Below are positions 27,276 through 36,396 of a stretch of DNA of 64,000 nucleotides, piece after piece. Source of the DNA: Colwellia psychrerythraea (GTDB lineage: Bacteria; Pseudomonadota; Gammaproteobacteria; Enterobacterales; Alteromonadaceae); NCBI RefSeq assembly GCF_000764185.1, contig NZ_JQEC01000029.1, positions 62,001 to 126,000 of the forward strand, read 5' to 3'. Under the pieces are notes generated by a model that worked only from the letters and a program-made list of their open reading frames with translations, was not told where the DNA came from and ran no database searches. Each line of letters starts with the position of its first letter. The first letter of the stretch is position 1. The translations under genes were made by a program, and so were the position numbers.

Positions 27276-27869
27276 ATGGCAAGAAACTCGACATTAGCAA
27301 AGTTATTTATTAGCACCAAAAGAAACATCGGTTACTTGATCAGTCATATCGTCAAGCCTGACGATATTGATGATATTGTTCAAGAAACCTTTGTGAAAAC
27401 TTATGAAGCAGATTTAAAACAAGAAATAAAATATGTCCGTAGCTATATGCTGAAGACTGCAAAAAACCTTGCTTTAAATCATGTAGCTAAGTGGGATAAT
27501 AAATATAAAGACTCTTTAGAGGAATTTACTGAGCCACCTGTTCAATTAATGAGTACTAACGTTGAAGACGATTATGAAAGCAAAGAACAATTCTTATTTT
27601 TTTGTCGAGCTACCGATCAACTCTCCGGTTCTGTGCGTAAATGTTTTATACTGAAAAAAGTCTATGGCTTAAGCCAAAAAGAAATTGCCAGCTATCTAAA
27701 GTTAAGTGAAAGCACTGTAGAGAAGCACATAGCGCAGGGTTTACTAAAAAGTTCACGTTATATTAAACAAATGAATGATGAACATGGTCAAAATGGCAAA
27801 GCAGATAGACAAAAACAAAGTGTAAATGTAAAAGCATCACTAAGTAAATCGAGAAAAATGAATGGGTAA
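27276..27869 (+). CDS. ECF RNA polymerase sigma factor, FecI-like
   Basis: Sigma-70 family factor of 197 residues. Region 2 is near residues 10-75 (DDIDDIVQETFVKTYEADL), and region 4 near 125-180 carries the helix-turn-helix YGLSQKEIASYLKLSESTVEKHI. The frame opens with TTG at 27273 followed at once by ATG at 27276; I take the ATG. It overlaps the FecR-type gene by eight bases, and the TonB receptor follows, the order of FecI/FecR/FecA cell-surface signalling. The target is presumably the receptor promoter in the 165-base gap after fecR. Confidence 0.93.
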   Translation: MARNSTLAKLFISTKRNIGYLISHIVKPDDIDDIVQETFVKTYEADLKQEIKYVRSYMLKTAKNLALNHVAKWDNKYKDSLEEFTEPPVQLMSTNVEDDYESKEQFLFFCRATDQLSGSVRKCFILKKVYGLSQKEIASYLKLSESTVEKHIAQGLLKSSRYIKQMNDEHGQNGKADRQKQSVNVKASLSKSRKMNG

Positions 27870-28974
27870 TGTCAGCCAACTATTTAGTAATAATAGTAAC
27901 CAGCAAAAAGATGAAAATAATATCCAGGAACTCGCTTGTCTTTGGATTAGTCGCATGGATCGTGGTTTAACTACCTTAGAACAGCAACAGCTTGTGATTT
28001 GGTGTAATCAAAATACTCAGCATCATAGCTCTTTGCTTGAGATGGCTTCTTATTGGGATGATTTAAGTCTATTAAATGAATTGAGCGCCTTATTTCCTTT
28101 GGAGCAGGTAAAAGAACAAAGTAAACGTAATAAATTTACCTCTATCGCTTTAGCAGCAAGTATTACTATTGTCTCTCTTATAAGTGTTAATACTTTAATC
28201 GATGAATCTTTCCTGCCCTTTCTACCCTCCTTCAACGAACAAACATTGACTCAAACTCAAATATTACAAACACAGGTGGGTGAGCAAACAAGTTTTACCC
28301 TAAAAGATGGCTCGCAAATACAATTAAATACCAACAGCCAGGTCGAAGTTAAATATAGCCCCAAACATCGTTTACTTACCTTGGTACGAGGTGAAGCGCG
28401 TTTTGATGTCGCTAAAGACAAAAATCGACCTTTCACAGTGACGGTTGGCAAAAAATCATTTACTGCACTGGGTACCATTTTTAACGTCCAAAAAAATAAC
28501 AATCAGATAATGGAATTAGTAGTAACTGAAGGTAAAGTATTGATCACCGAAGCATCAACTTCGATAACTGATATTCAAGAAACCTTAACCCAAGCCAGAG
28601 TTAGCGATATGCCTGACATTTTAGCGGCAACTTTAGTGGTTTCTGGTGAAAAAGCGATAATAGCCAAAGATTCGCCTTCCGTGCATACCACACCGGTAGA
28701 GAAAGTCTCTTTAGATCAAATTCATCGCGATCTCGCGTGGCAACAAGGCATGCTAATTTTTGAAGGTGAACCTTTATCTGTTGCCCTAACTGAAATTAGT
28801 CGTTATACCACCAGTAACTTTGAAATTGTTGATAATGAATTAGCCAATATAAATGTCGCCGGTTACTTTAAAGCGGGTGATATTGATGGCCTGCTTATTT
28901 CATTGGAAAGTAACTTCGGTATTAATTTTAGAAAAAAAGCAGATGGTACTATTTTACTCTCCGCTGCTAACTAA
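27862..28974 (+). CDS. FecR-family anti-sigma/signal-transducing protein
   Basis: A 370-residue inner-membrane regulator. The N-terminal cytoplasmic DUF4880 domain (about 22-75, with LACLWISRMDRGL) would hold the sigma factor, one membrane helix lies at about 92-110, a FecR domain at about 130-235, and a C-terminal STN-like domain from about 300 (ALTEISRYTTSNFEIVDN) would meet the receptor's signalling domain in the periplasm. It is translationally coupled to the sigma factor by an eight-base overlap. The ligand is unknown and an iron link is not shown by the sequence. Confidence 0.93.
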   Translation: MGNVSQLFSNNSNQQKDENNIQELACLWISRMDRGLTTLEQQQLVIWCNQNTQHHSSLLEMASYWDDLSLLNELSALFPLEQVKEQSKRNKFTSIALAASITIVSLISVNTLIDESFLPFLPSFNEQTLTQTQILQTQVGEQTSFTLKDGSQIQLNTNSQVEVKYSPKHRLLTLVRGEARFDVAKDKNRPFTVTVGKKSFTALGTIFNVQKNNNQIMELVVTEGKVLITEASTSITDIQETLTQARVSDMPDILAATLVVSGEKAIIAKDSPSVHTTPVEKVSLDQIHRDLAWQQGMLIFEGEPLSVALTEISRYTTSNFEIVDNELANINVAGYFKAGDIDGLLISLESNFGINFRKKADGTILLSAAN

Positions 28975-29139
28975 ATATACTATCGAGCCCATTATCCCCC
29001 TTGCTCATACTCTTATTTATTCCACAAATAGCCACTATTTATTGCTGGCTATTTAGCCAAGCATGCAACAAAATAAAATTCTTTTTAAAAATAATAAAAA
29101 TAAATTAGAGGATTCCCCCTGCTTAGCTGTTTATTACTA

Positions 29140-32064
29140 TTGCACAGTTGGCGAAAGCAATTTCGCCTGAATCAAGCCTTGGCTAGACATGTCTTGTTCG
29201 TGAATATCACCCTAGTGATGTTATTGATAACAAGCTATGCCAATGCCGAGGACTTTATTCGCTTTGATATTGATAAACAACGAGCTGATAAAGCCTTAAT
29301 TGTATTTGCGCAAAAGGCCAATCAAACGATTATATTTTCTTTTGACTTGGCCAAGCAATACCAAGCAAATTCATTAAAAGGTTATTACCCTGTTAACTCT
29401 GGCCTAAAAAATTTATTACATGGCTCGGGTCTAATCGCTGTTGTTAATACCTCTGGTCAACTGAGCATTCAAGTTGATTCACATAATAAGAGAGATACAA
29501 CAATGAAACATAAAAGCATCCATGCCGCGCTAGTACCAATTTTACTTGGTGCAGCCAGTCAAGCAGCATTAGCCCAAGAAACAGTGCAAGTACAAGAGGA
29601 AGACGTAGAGAAAATAGCCATTATAGGTAGCCGAGTTGCTGGTCGCTCTGCTGATGACTTACCTGTACCCGTTGATATTTTATCGGCTGAGGCATTAGCC
29701 AATACAGGCCAAACAGAAGTCGGCCGTATGTTACAAGCCATTGCGCCATCATTTAATTTTTCTAGCTCATCGATTAGTGATGGTACCGATGCCTTGCGTC
29801 CTGCAACATTACGTGGCTTAGGACCGGATCAAACTTTAGTACTCATTAATGGACGTCGTCGTCATCAAGCCAGCTTAATTCATATCAACACTTCTGTTGG
29901 TCGAGGTACCGCTGGTACCGATATGAATGCCATTCCTGCTGCATCCATCAAACGTATTGAAGTATTACGTGATGGTGCAGCCGCACAGTATGGCTCTGAC
30001 GCTATCGCCGGTGTTATTAATATAGTACTTAATGATGCCAGCGAAGGCGGTAAAGTTGCAGTATCTTACGGTGAATATTCCGAAGGTGATGGGGAAACAA
30101 CCAATGTCGATATTTCCAAAGGTTTTGCCTTAGGAGATAATGGTTATTTAAATACCACACTGAATTTTAGAGATCGTGGTTTTACAGACCGCTCTGGTTT
30201 ACATGGCTCATGTCAATTCTCAGGGTGTACTGACTTAGCTAATGGCAACTCATTACTAGGTGATCCACGCGAAGCAACAGCTTCTCGTTCAACCTTTAGA
30301 ATAGGTGATGCTGACTCAAGCCAAGTTGGCGTAACCATTAATACCGGTTATGAAATAGCAGATGGTGAATTGTACGGCTTTCTGACCTACTCAAAGCGTG
30401 ATAACGAGTCCGCCGCATTCTTCCGCCACAATAATAATAATGGCGGTAATGCGCCGCTACAAGATGGTGATGCAACTATTCCTGCTGGATTTTTACCAAA
30501 AATTAATACTGATATCAAAGATATGTCTTATAATTTTGGTTACCAGACTGAATTTGCTGATGGCTCGAATCTAGACTTATCTTATACCTACGGTAAAAAC
30601 AATATTGATTATGTCACTAGTAATACCATTAACTCGTCTTATGCTAATTCTCTACGCTATGAATCAACATTAACAGCCGATGAAATCCGCGCAGCTATTC
30701 CACGTCAAGCTTCTGCCTATGGGTTAGAGCTATCGCTGCAAACCCTAAACATTGATTATACCCAAGACTTTGATTTATTTTCATTAGCTATGGGCGCAGA
30801 AATTAGAACCGATGAGTTTAAAGTAACCGCGGGTGATGAATATTCCTACCGGGACTATGATACCAATGCAGATGGCACCAGCAAATACGCCGATGACCGC
30901 TCTGCTGGTACGCAAGGTTTCGGCGGTACCGCCCCTATGCAAGAAGTAGATGAAACTCGTGACGTCATTTCATTTTATGCCGATGCTGAAACTGAAATTG
31001 TGGAAGATGTCATTGTTAGCGGTGCAGTACGTTATGATGATTACCAAGGTTTTGGTGACAGTACGAACTTCAAACTAGCGGCTAACTGGTCAATTACAGA
31101 TAGTATCGCCATTCGTGGTGCTATGAGTACCGGTTTCCGCGCGCCATCAATGCAGCAACTTTACACGGACAATATTAGTACCCAGTTTCAAACCGATCCA
31201 AATAATCCCGGCAGCGATCAAATTGCCGTACAAGTAGGAACTTTTCGTAATGACTCAAACCTAGCCAAGGCCATCGGCATTCCGGAATTAAAAGAGGAAG
31301 AAGCGACAAACTTCAGTTTAGGAACTGTGATTAACATTACCGATGAAATCAACCTAACCATCGATTGGTATTCAATTGATATTGATGATCGTATCGTATT
31401 AAGTAATTCATTAGGGCAAGGCTTGTCCCCAGCTTTAGATGCTGCATTGATTGCCTCTGGTGCTGGCGCTGGTCAGTTTTTCTTAAACGGAGCCGATACT
31501 AAAACTACAGGTATAGATATCATTGCAACTTGGAATACTGAACTATTAGGTGGTGACTTTAACCTAACTGCGGCAGCTAATTTTACCGAAACTGATGTCG
31601 TTAATATTTATACACCTGCAAACAGTGCCCTTGGCGGAATTGACCCAAGTGAAGTTTTTTCTGACCAAGCCATTTCTATTATTGAAGAGTGGCAACCACA
31701 AGACCGTATTAGTTTAAATGGTTTATATACTATTGGTGATTTGAGTATTAATCTAGCCTTTAATCGTTATGGTGAATATACGGTTACCGATGGTGGTAAA
31801 CAAACTTACGGCGCGGAAGTACTAACGGATTTACGTATTAACTATCAAGTAACAGAGAGTTTATCGTTCAATGTTGGCGGTAATAATATTTTTGATGTCT
31901 ACCCTGATGAAAATACTATAGGTAATTCGCGTTCAGGCACAATCGAAGATGCTGATGGTAATATTATTGTTAGTAGCCCGGGAGTATTTACTTATTCTCG
32001 CCGTTCAGCACCTTTTGGTTTTAATGGCGCGTTCTATTATGCTGGCGCTGAATTTAAGTTCTAA
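29140..32064 (+). CDS. TonB-dependent outer-membrane receptor with N-terminal STN signalling domain
   Basis: The 974-residue frame begins at a TTG (29140). The signal peptide ends SYANA near residue 36, and an STN domain follows at about 40-115 (FIRFDIDKQRADKALIVFA). At residue 122 (ATG 29503) a second complete signal-peptide-like sequence begins, MKHKSIHAALVPILLGAAS, ending AALA, then a TonB-box-like EKIAIIGSR, plug and 22-strand-type barrel to the final YYAGAEFKF. AAGAGAGA seven bases before ATG 29503 is a plausible ribosome-binding site. The gene may therefore give two products: a signalling receptor with STN and an 853-residue receptor without it. No ATG exists near the upstream start; CTG at 29119 behind AGAGGA is another possible start. 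The substrate is not predictable from sequence. Confidence 0.92.
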   Translation: MHSWRKQFRLNQALARHVLFVNITLVMLLITSYANAEDFIRFDIDKQRADKALIVFAQKANQTIIFSFDLAKQYQANSLKGYYPVNSGLKNLLHGSGLIAVVNTSGQLSIQVDSHNKRDTTMKHKSIHAALVPILLGAASQAALAQETVQVQEEDVEKIAIIGSRVAGRSADDLPVPVDILSAEALANTGQTEVGRMLQAIAPSFNFSSSSISDGTDALRPATLRGLGPDQTLVLINGRRRHQASLIHINTSVGRGTAGTDMNAIPAASIKRIEVLRDGAAAQYGSDAIAGVINIVLNDASEGGKVAVSYGEYSEGDGETTNVDISKGFALGDNGYLNTTLNFRDRGFTDRSGLHGSCQFSGCTDLANGNSLLGDPREATASRSTFRIGDADSSQVGVTINTGYEIADGELYGFLTYSKRDNESAAFFRHNNNNGGNAPLQDGDATIPAGFLPKINTDIKDMSYNFGYQTEFADGSNLDLSYTYGKNNIDYVTSNTINSSYANSLRYESTLTADEIRAAIPRQASAYGLELSLQTLNIDYTQDFDLFSLAMGAEIRTDEFKVTAGDEYSYRDYDTNADGTSKYADDRSAGTQGFGGTAPMQEVDETRDVISFYADAETEIVEDVIVSGAVRYDDYQGFGDSTNFKLAANWSITDSIAIRGAMSTGFRAPSMQQLYTDNISTQFQTDPNNPGSDQIAVQVGTFRNDSNLAKAIGIPELKEEEATNFSLGTVINITDEINLTIDWYSIDIDDRIVLSNSLGQGLSPALDAALIASGAGAGQFFLNGADTKTTGIDIIATWNTELLGGDFNLTAAANFTETDVVNIYTPANSALGGIDPSEVFSDQAISIIEEWQPQDRISLNGLYTIGDLSINLAFNRYGEYTVTDGGKQTYGAEVLTDLRINYQVTESLSFNVGGNNIFDVYPDENTIGNSRSGTIEDADGNIIVSSPGVFTYSRRSAPFGFNGAFYYAGAEFKF

Positions 32065-32094
32065 CAATAAAAGCTAATATAAAAGTGTAGATGC

Positions 32095-32124
32095 AAAAAA
32101 GCGCAGTGAAAACTGCGCTTTTTA
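32095..32124. terminator. Bidirectional terminator between the receptor gene and prpF
   Basis: AAAAAAGCGCAGT, tetraloop GAAA, ACTGCGCTTTTTT: a perfect 13-base stem closed by a GNRA-type loop, with A and T runs on the two sides. It lies between convergent genes, the TonB receptor (plus) and prpF (minus), and can serve both. Confidence 0.93.
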
Positions 32125-32179
32125 TTTAACCGTAACCTGTACTGACATACAAAAACGTTTGCCTATTCAGACTCTTAAT

Positions 32180-33406
32180 CTATTCAGTTAACGCAGGTAT
32201 CCTCACCCACCCCTCCATCAATACTCGGGCACTTCGGCTCATAATGGCTTTTTTCACAGTCCATCTACCATCAACTTCAACCGCTTCAGCGCCCACTTTA
32301 AGGGTACCTGATGGATGACCAAACGTAACAGAGTTATGCCCTTTACTCTCTAATGAAGAGTCACCACTAGCAGCTAAATTAACAAGCGTGCCCGGGATTG
32401 CCGCCGCAGTACCGATAGCAACCGCGGCAGTGCCCATCATAGCATGATGTAATTTTCCCATAGATAACGCGCGCACATGTAAATCGATTTCTCCCGCAGC
32501 AACATTCTTGCCACTAGAGGTGCTGTAATCTTGCGCTGGTGCAACAAAAGCAATTTTAGGTGTATGCTGACGCGCAACAGCTTCTGAAAGATCACTAATC
32601 AAACCCATTTTTATTGCGCCATAGGCACGAATCATTTCAAAACGAGCCAACGCTGCATCATCGTTATTAATGGCATCTTGAAGCTCTTTACCGGTATAAC
32701 CAATATCTTGCGCATTTAAGAAAATGGTTGGAATACCAGCGGTGATCATGGTTACTTTAAGCGTACACGCTTTAAAAGTACCTATGCTAGGCACTTCCAA
32801 TTCATCAACAACGTTACCAGTAGGAAACATTGCCTCAGATGGGTCAACAGGTGCGATAAACTCTACTGGCACTTCCGCTGCTGGAAATGTAACACCGTCT
32901 AATTCAAAGTCACCTGTTTCTTGTACTTGACCGTTACTGATTGGTACTTGCGCAATAATAGTTTTGGCAATATTTTTCTGCCAGATACGCACCGTACATA
33001 CACCATTTTCAGGGATACGTTGTGGATTAACTAAACCTGACATAATGGCAAATGAGCCAACAGCAGCGGTTAAGTTACCGCAATTACCCGACCAATCAAC
33101 AAAGGCTTTATCAATGGCAACTTGACCAAATAAATAATCAACATCGTGATCAGAAATTTCACTTTTAGCTAAGATAACAGTTTTACTGGTTGATGATGTT
33201 GCCCCGCCCATACCGTCGGTTTGTTTACCATAGGGATCTGGGCTACCAATCACCCGTAACAACAACTCATCACGTGTTTTACCTGGTTGCTGACAACTTT
33301 CAGGCAAGTCGGTTAAATTAAAAAACACACCTTTACTGGTGCCACCGCGCATGTAGGTTGCAGGTATTTTTATTTGGGGTAAATGTACTTGAGGGTCGAA
33401 AGCCAT
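32180..33406 (-). CDS. prpF: 2-methylaconitate cis-trans isomerase PrpF
   Basis: Isomerises the 2-methylaconitate made by AcnD so that methylisocitrate can form; it is required in organisms that use AcnD instead of PrpD. The 408-residue protein has the PrpF opening PATYMRGGTSKGVFF and the repeated motif region GGATSSTSKT, with the diaminopimelate-epimerase-like fold of the family. AGGAGAG lies ten bases ahead of the ATG. It is the last gene of the gntR-prpB-prpC-acnD-prpF order. Confidence 0.97.
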   Translation of the reverse strand: MAFDPQVHLPQIKIPATYMRGGTSKGVFFNLTDLPESCQQPGKTRDELLLRVIGSPDPYGKQTDGMGGATSSTSKTVILAKSEISDHDVDYLFGQVAIDKAFVDWSGNCGNLTAAVGSFAIMSGLVNPQRIPENGVCTVRIWQKNIAKTIIAQVPISNGQVQETGDFELDGVTFPAAEVPVEFIAPVDPSEAMFPTGNVVDELEVPSIGTFKACTLKVTMITAGIPTIFLNAQDIGYTGKELQDAINNDDAALARFEMIRAYGAIKMGLISDLSEAVARQHTPKIAFVAPAQDYSTSSGKNVAAGEIDLHVRALSMGKLHHAMMGTAAVAIGTAAAIPGTLVNLAASGDSSLESKGHNSVTFGHPSGTLKVGAEAVEVDGRWTVKKAIMSRSARVLMEGWVRIPALTE

Positions 33407-33517
33407 TTGCTCTCTCCTAATTTTTTATCATTTATCGAACTAAAGTTCGACCTATAAAAAAGCAGCAATTAAATTGCTGCTAATAAATGAACAATCAAAG
33501 TTTGATGGTTAAACGAA

Positions 33518-33598
33518 TTATTTTTATGAAGTGTAAGGCGCCTGCACGGAGCGTATATTTATACGTGAGTACAGGCAACGAAGCTCTTATCAAAAATA
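33518..33598. repeat. REP-like imperfect palindrome after acnD
   Basis: An 81-base element directly after the acnD stop. The arms begin TTATTTTT and end AAAAATAA, contain GCCTGCAC/GTACAGGC, and meet in the palindrome CGTATA-TT-TATACG at 33552-33565. It can fold into one long stem-loop. Elements of this build are dispersed in Alteromonadales genomes as far as I recall; the copy number here cannot be tested from one window. It may protect the acnD message or terminate it. Confidence 0.6.
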
Positions 33599-33603
33599 AA
33601 CGT

Positions 33604-36222
33604 TTAGGCATTAGACTTTAAAAAATCGCTAGCGAATTTTTGCAATACACCGCCACCGTCGTATACCGAAACTTCTTCCGCGGTATCTAAACGACATTTC
33701 ACTGGAATTTCAACCACTTCACCATCTTTTCGTGTCATCACCACCGTCATAGCTGCGCCCGGTGATGTCTTGCCAACAACATCATAAGTTTCACTACCGT
33801 CAATATTGTAAGTGTGGCGTGTTTCTCCATTGGTAAACTCTAATGGTAATACACCCATACCCACTAAGTTTGTACGATGAATACGTTCAAAGCCTTGCGA
33901 AACGATGACTTCAACACCAGCTAAACGAACACCTTTTGCCGCCCAATCACGTGAAGAGCCTTGACCATAGTCAGCGCCGGCAATAATGATTAAAGGCTGT
34001 TTGCGTTCCATGTAAGTTTCAATGGCTTCCCACATGCGTGATTCAGTACCTTCTGGCTCTATACGAGCTAAAGAACCTTGTTTTACTTCGCCGTTTTCGT
34101 CCCTACACATCTCATTGAACAATTTAGGGTTAGCAAACGTTGCTCGCTGTGTCGTTTCATGATCGCCACGGTGAGTCGCGTATGAATTAAAGTCCTCTTC
34201 AGGCAAGCCCATTTTAGCTAAGTAAGCACCCGCTGCACTGTTTAATTGAATAGCATTAGATGGTGATAAATGATCAGTAGTAATGTTGTCCCCTAATACG
34301 GCTAACGGGCGCATACCTTCCATAGTGCGAACACCTGCTAAAGCCCCTTCCCAATATGGCGGTCGACGAATATAAGTACTACTTTTATCCCAAGAATATA
34401 ATGGGCTTTCGGCCGGTTCAAAGGCACCTAAATCAAACATTGGTGTATAAACTTTCTTAAATTGCTCTGGTTTAACACACAAAGCGACGATTGCATCGAT
34501 CTCTTCATCTGATGGCCAAATATCTTTTAAAGTAATGTCGTTACCATCTTGATCTTGTCCTAAAATGTCTCTTTCAATATCAAAACGCATGGTACCGGCA
34601 ATGGCATAAGCAACGACTAATGGCGGCGATGCTAAGAATGCTTGTTTCGCGTGTGGGTGAATACGGCCATCAAAGTTACGGTTACCTGATAATACTGCGG
34701 TAGAGTATAGATCTCGATCAATGATTTCTTGCTGAATTTTAGGGTCTAACGCGCCGCTCATACCGTTACACGTAGTACATGCGTAGCCGACAATACCAAA
34801 ACCTAATGTTTCCATTTCAGAGAGTAGGCCTGCTTCTTCTAAATAAAGTTTGGCTACTTTTGAACCTGGCGCAAATGACGATTTAACCCAAGGTTTACGT
34901 TTTAGACCTAATTCATTAGCACGTTTAGCGACAAGACCTGCCGCAACAACGTTACGTGGATTCGAGGTGTTAGTACATGAAGTAATAGCAGCAATAATTA
35001 CTGCACCGTCAGGCATTTCACCATTGGCTTCTTGTGTTTTACAAGCATTTAAGTTTCTAGCGATATCTTTTGCAACTAAATCAGCTGTCGCTAAACGGCG
35101 ATGCGGATTAGAAGGGCCCGCTAAATTACGACATACTGTTGATAAATCAAATTCGATAACACGCGGATATTGTGCTTCAACAAGATCATCAGCCCAAAGA
35201 CCTGTGTGTTTAGCATAAGTTTCAACAAGCTTTACTTGCTCGGGTTCACGACCCGTAATTTTCAAATAATCAATAGTTTGTTCATCAATGTAGAACATAC
35301 CTGCTGATGCACCATACTCAGGTGTCATATTTGAAATAGTTGCTCGGTCACCGATAGTTAAGTTTTTAGTACCTTCACCAAAAAATTCTAAATAAGCAGA
35401 TACCACTTTCTGACTTCTTAGAAACTCTGTGATTGCTAATACCATATCGGTAGCAGTAATACCGGGTTGACGTTTACCGGTTAACTTAACACCAATAATA
35501 TCTGGTAGGCGCATCATTGATGGACGGCCAAGCATAACCGTTTCAGCTTCTAGGCCGCCTACACCAATAGCAATAACTCCTAGGCAATCAATATGCGGTG
35601 TATGAGAGTCGGTACCAACACACGTATCAGGGAAAGCAACACCGTCACGCGCTTGGATAACCGGTGACATTTTCTCTAAGTTAATTTGATGCATAATACC
35701 GTTACCGGCAGGGATCACATCAACGTTTTTAAATGCCGTTTTTGTCCATTCAATAAAGTGAAAACGCTGTTCATTGCGACGGTCTTCAATGGCGCGGTTT
35801 TTATCGAACGCTTTAGGATCAAAACCCGGAGCCTCTACTGCTAATGAATGATCGACAATTAATTGGGTCGGTACCACTGGGTTGACTTTTGACGGGTCAC
35901 CACCTTGCTCAGCAATAGCGTCACGCAGACCAGCTAAATCTACTAACGCTGTTTGACCTAAAATATCGTGACAAACAACACGTGCCGGATACCAAGGAAA
36001 ATCTAAGTCTTGCTTAACGTCGATAATTTGCTTCAACGAATCGGTCAGTGTCGCAGGATCGCACTTACGCACTAACTGCTCAGCAAGTACACGTGACGTA
36101 TACGGTAATTTAGCGTAAGCACCTGGTTTAATGGTTTCGATAGCTTCACGCGTATCAAAAAAGTCGATAGTCGCGCCCTTTTCTTTATAGCCAGGCAACG
36201 GTTTGCGGTATTGGTAATTCAT
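33604..36222 (-). CDS. acnD: 2-methylisocitrate dehydratase, Fe/S-dependent (AcnD)
   Basis: Aconitase-family enzyme that dehydrates 2-methylcitrate to 2-methylaconitate, working with PrpF. Cluster-binding cysteines are visible in SCTNTSNP and CTTCNGMSG, and the C-terminal swivel domain carries GSSRDWAAKG. At 872 residues it is close to AcnA size, but its place between prpC and prpF marks it as AcnD. Gaps to both neighbours (174 and 197 bases) hold palindromic repeats. Confidence 0.97.
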   Translation of the reverse strand: MNYQYRKPLPGYKEKGATIDFFDTREAIETIKPGAYAKLPYTSRVLAEQLVRKCDPATLTDSLKQIIDVKQDLDFPWYPARVVCHDILGQTALVDLAGLRDAIAEQGGDPSKVNPVVPTQLIVDHSLAVEAPGFDPKAFDKNRAIEDRRNEQRFHFIEWTKTAFKNVDVIPAGNGIMHQINLEKMSPVIQARDGVAFPDTCVGTDSHTPHIDCLGVIAIGVGGLEAETVMLGRPSMMRLPDIIGVKLTGKRQPGITATDMVLAITEFLRSQKVVSAYLEFFGEGTKNLTIGDRATISNMTPEYGASAGMFYIDEQTIDYLKITGREPEQVKLVETYAKHTGLWADDLVEAQYPRVIEFDLSTVCRNLAGPSNPHRRLATADLVAKDIARNLNACKTQEANGEMPDGAVIIAAITSCTNTSNPRNVVAAGLVAKRANELGLKRKPWVKSSFAPGSKVAKLYLEEAGLLSEMETLGFGIVGYACTTCNGMSGALDPKIQQEIIDRDLYSTAVLSGNRNFDGRIHPHAKQAFLASPPLVVAYAIAGTMRFDIERDILGQDQDGNDITLKDIWPSDEEIDAIVALCVKPEQFKKVYTPMFDLGAFEPAESPLYSWDKSSTYIRRPPYWEGALAGVRTMEGMRPLAVLGDNITTDHLSPSNAIQLNSAAGAYLAKMGLPEEDFNSYATHRGDHETTQRATFANPKLFNEMCRDENGEVKQGSLARIEPEGTESRMWEAIETYMERKQPLIIIAGADYGQGSSRDWAAKGVRLAGVEVIVSQGFERIHRTNLVGMGVLPLEFTNGETRHTYNIDGSETYDVVGKTSPGAAMTVVMTRKDGEVVEIPVKCRLDTAEEVSVYDGGGVLQKFASDFLKSNA

Positions 36223-36305
36223 AAGTTAATCCAGGAACTCTCTAACAAATAATGGTTAAATATCTTAAATTTTTAAGCAGTGATGTTTCTTAAACAGACG
36301 ACGGA

Positions 36306-36384
36306 ATTTGCCACTAATTCAAGGAAGAAAATATGAGCACATAAGTATGTGTGATTACTTTCTGACGATGAAGTTGTGACAAAT
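36306..36384. repeat. REP-like imperfect palindrome after prpC
   Basis: A 79-base element in the prpC-acnD gap, just beyond the prpC stop. The outer arms are ATTTGCCAC and GTGACAAAT, an inner TTCAAGGAAGAAA matches TTTCTGACGATGAA imperfectly in inverted orientation, and the centre is CACATA-AG-TATGTG at 36338-36351. It has the same design as the element after acnD but a different sequence. Confidence 0.55.
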
Positions 36385-36396
36385 ACCCAGTATCTC

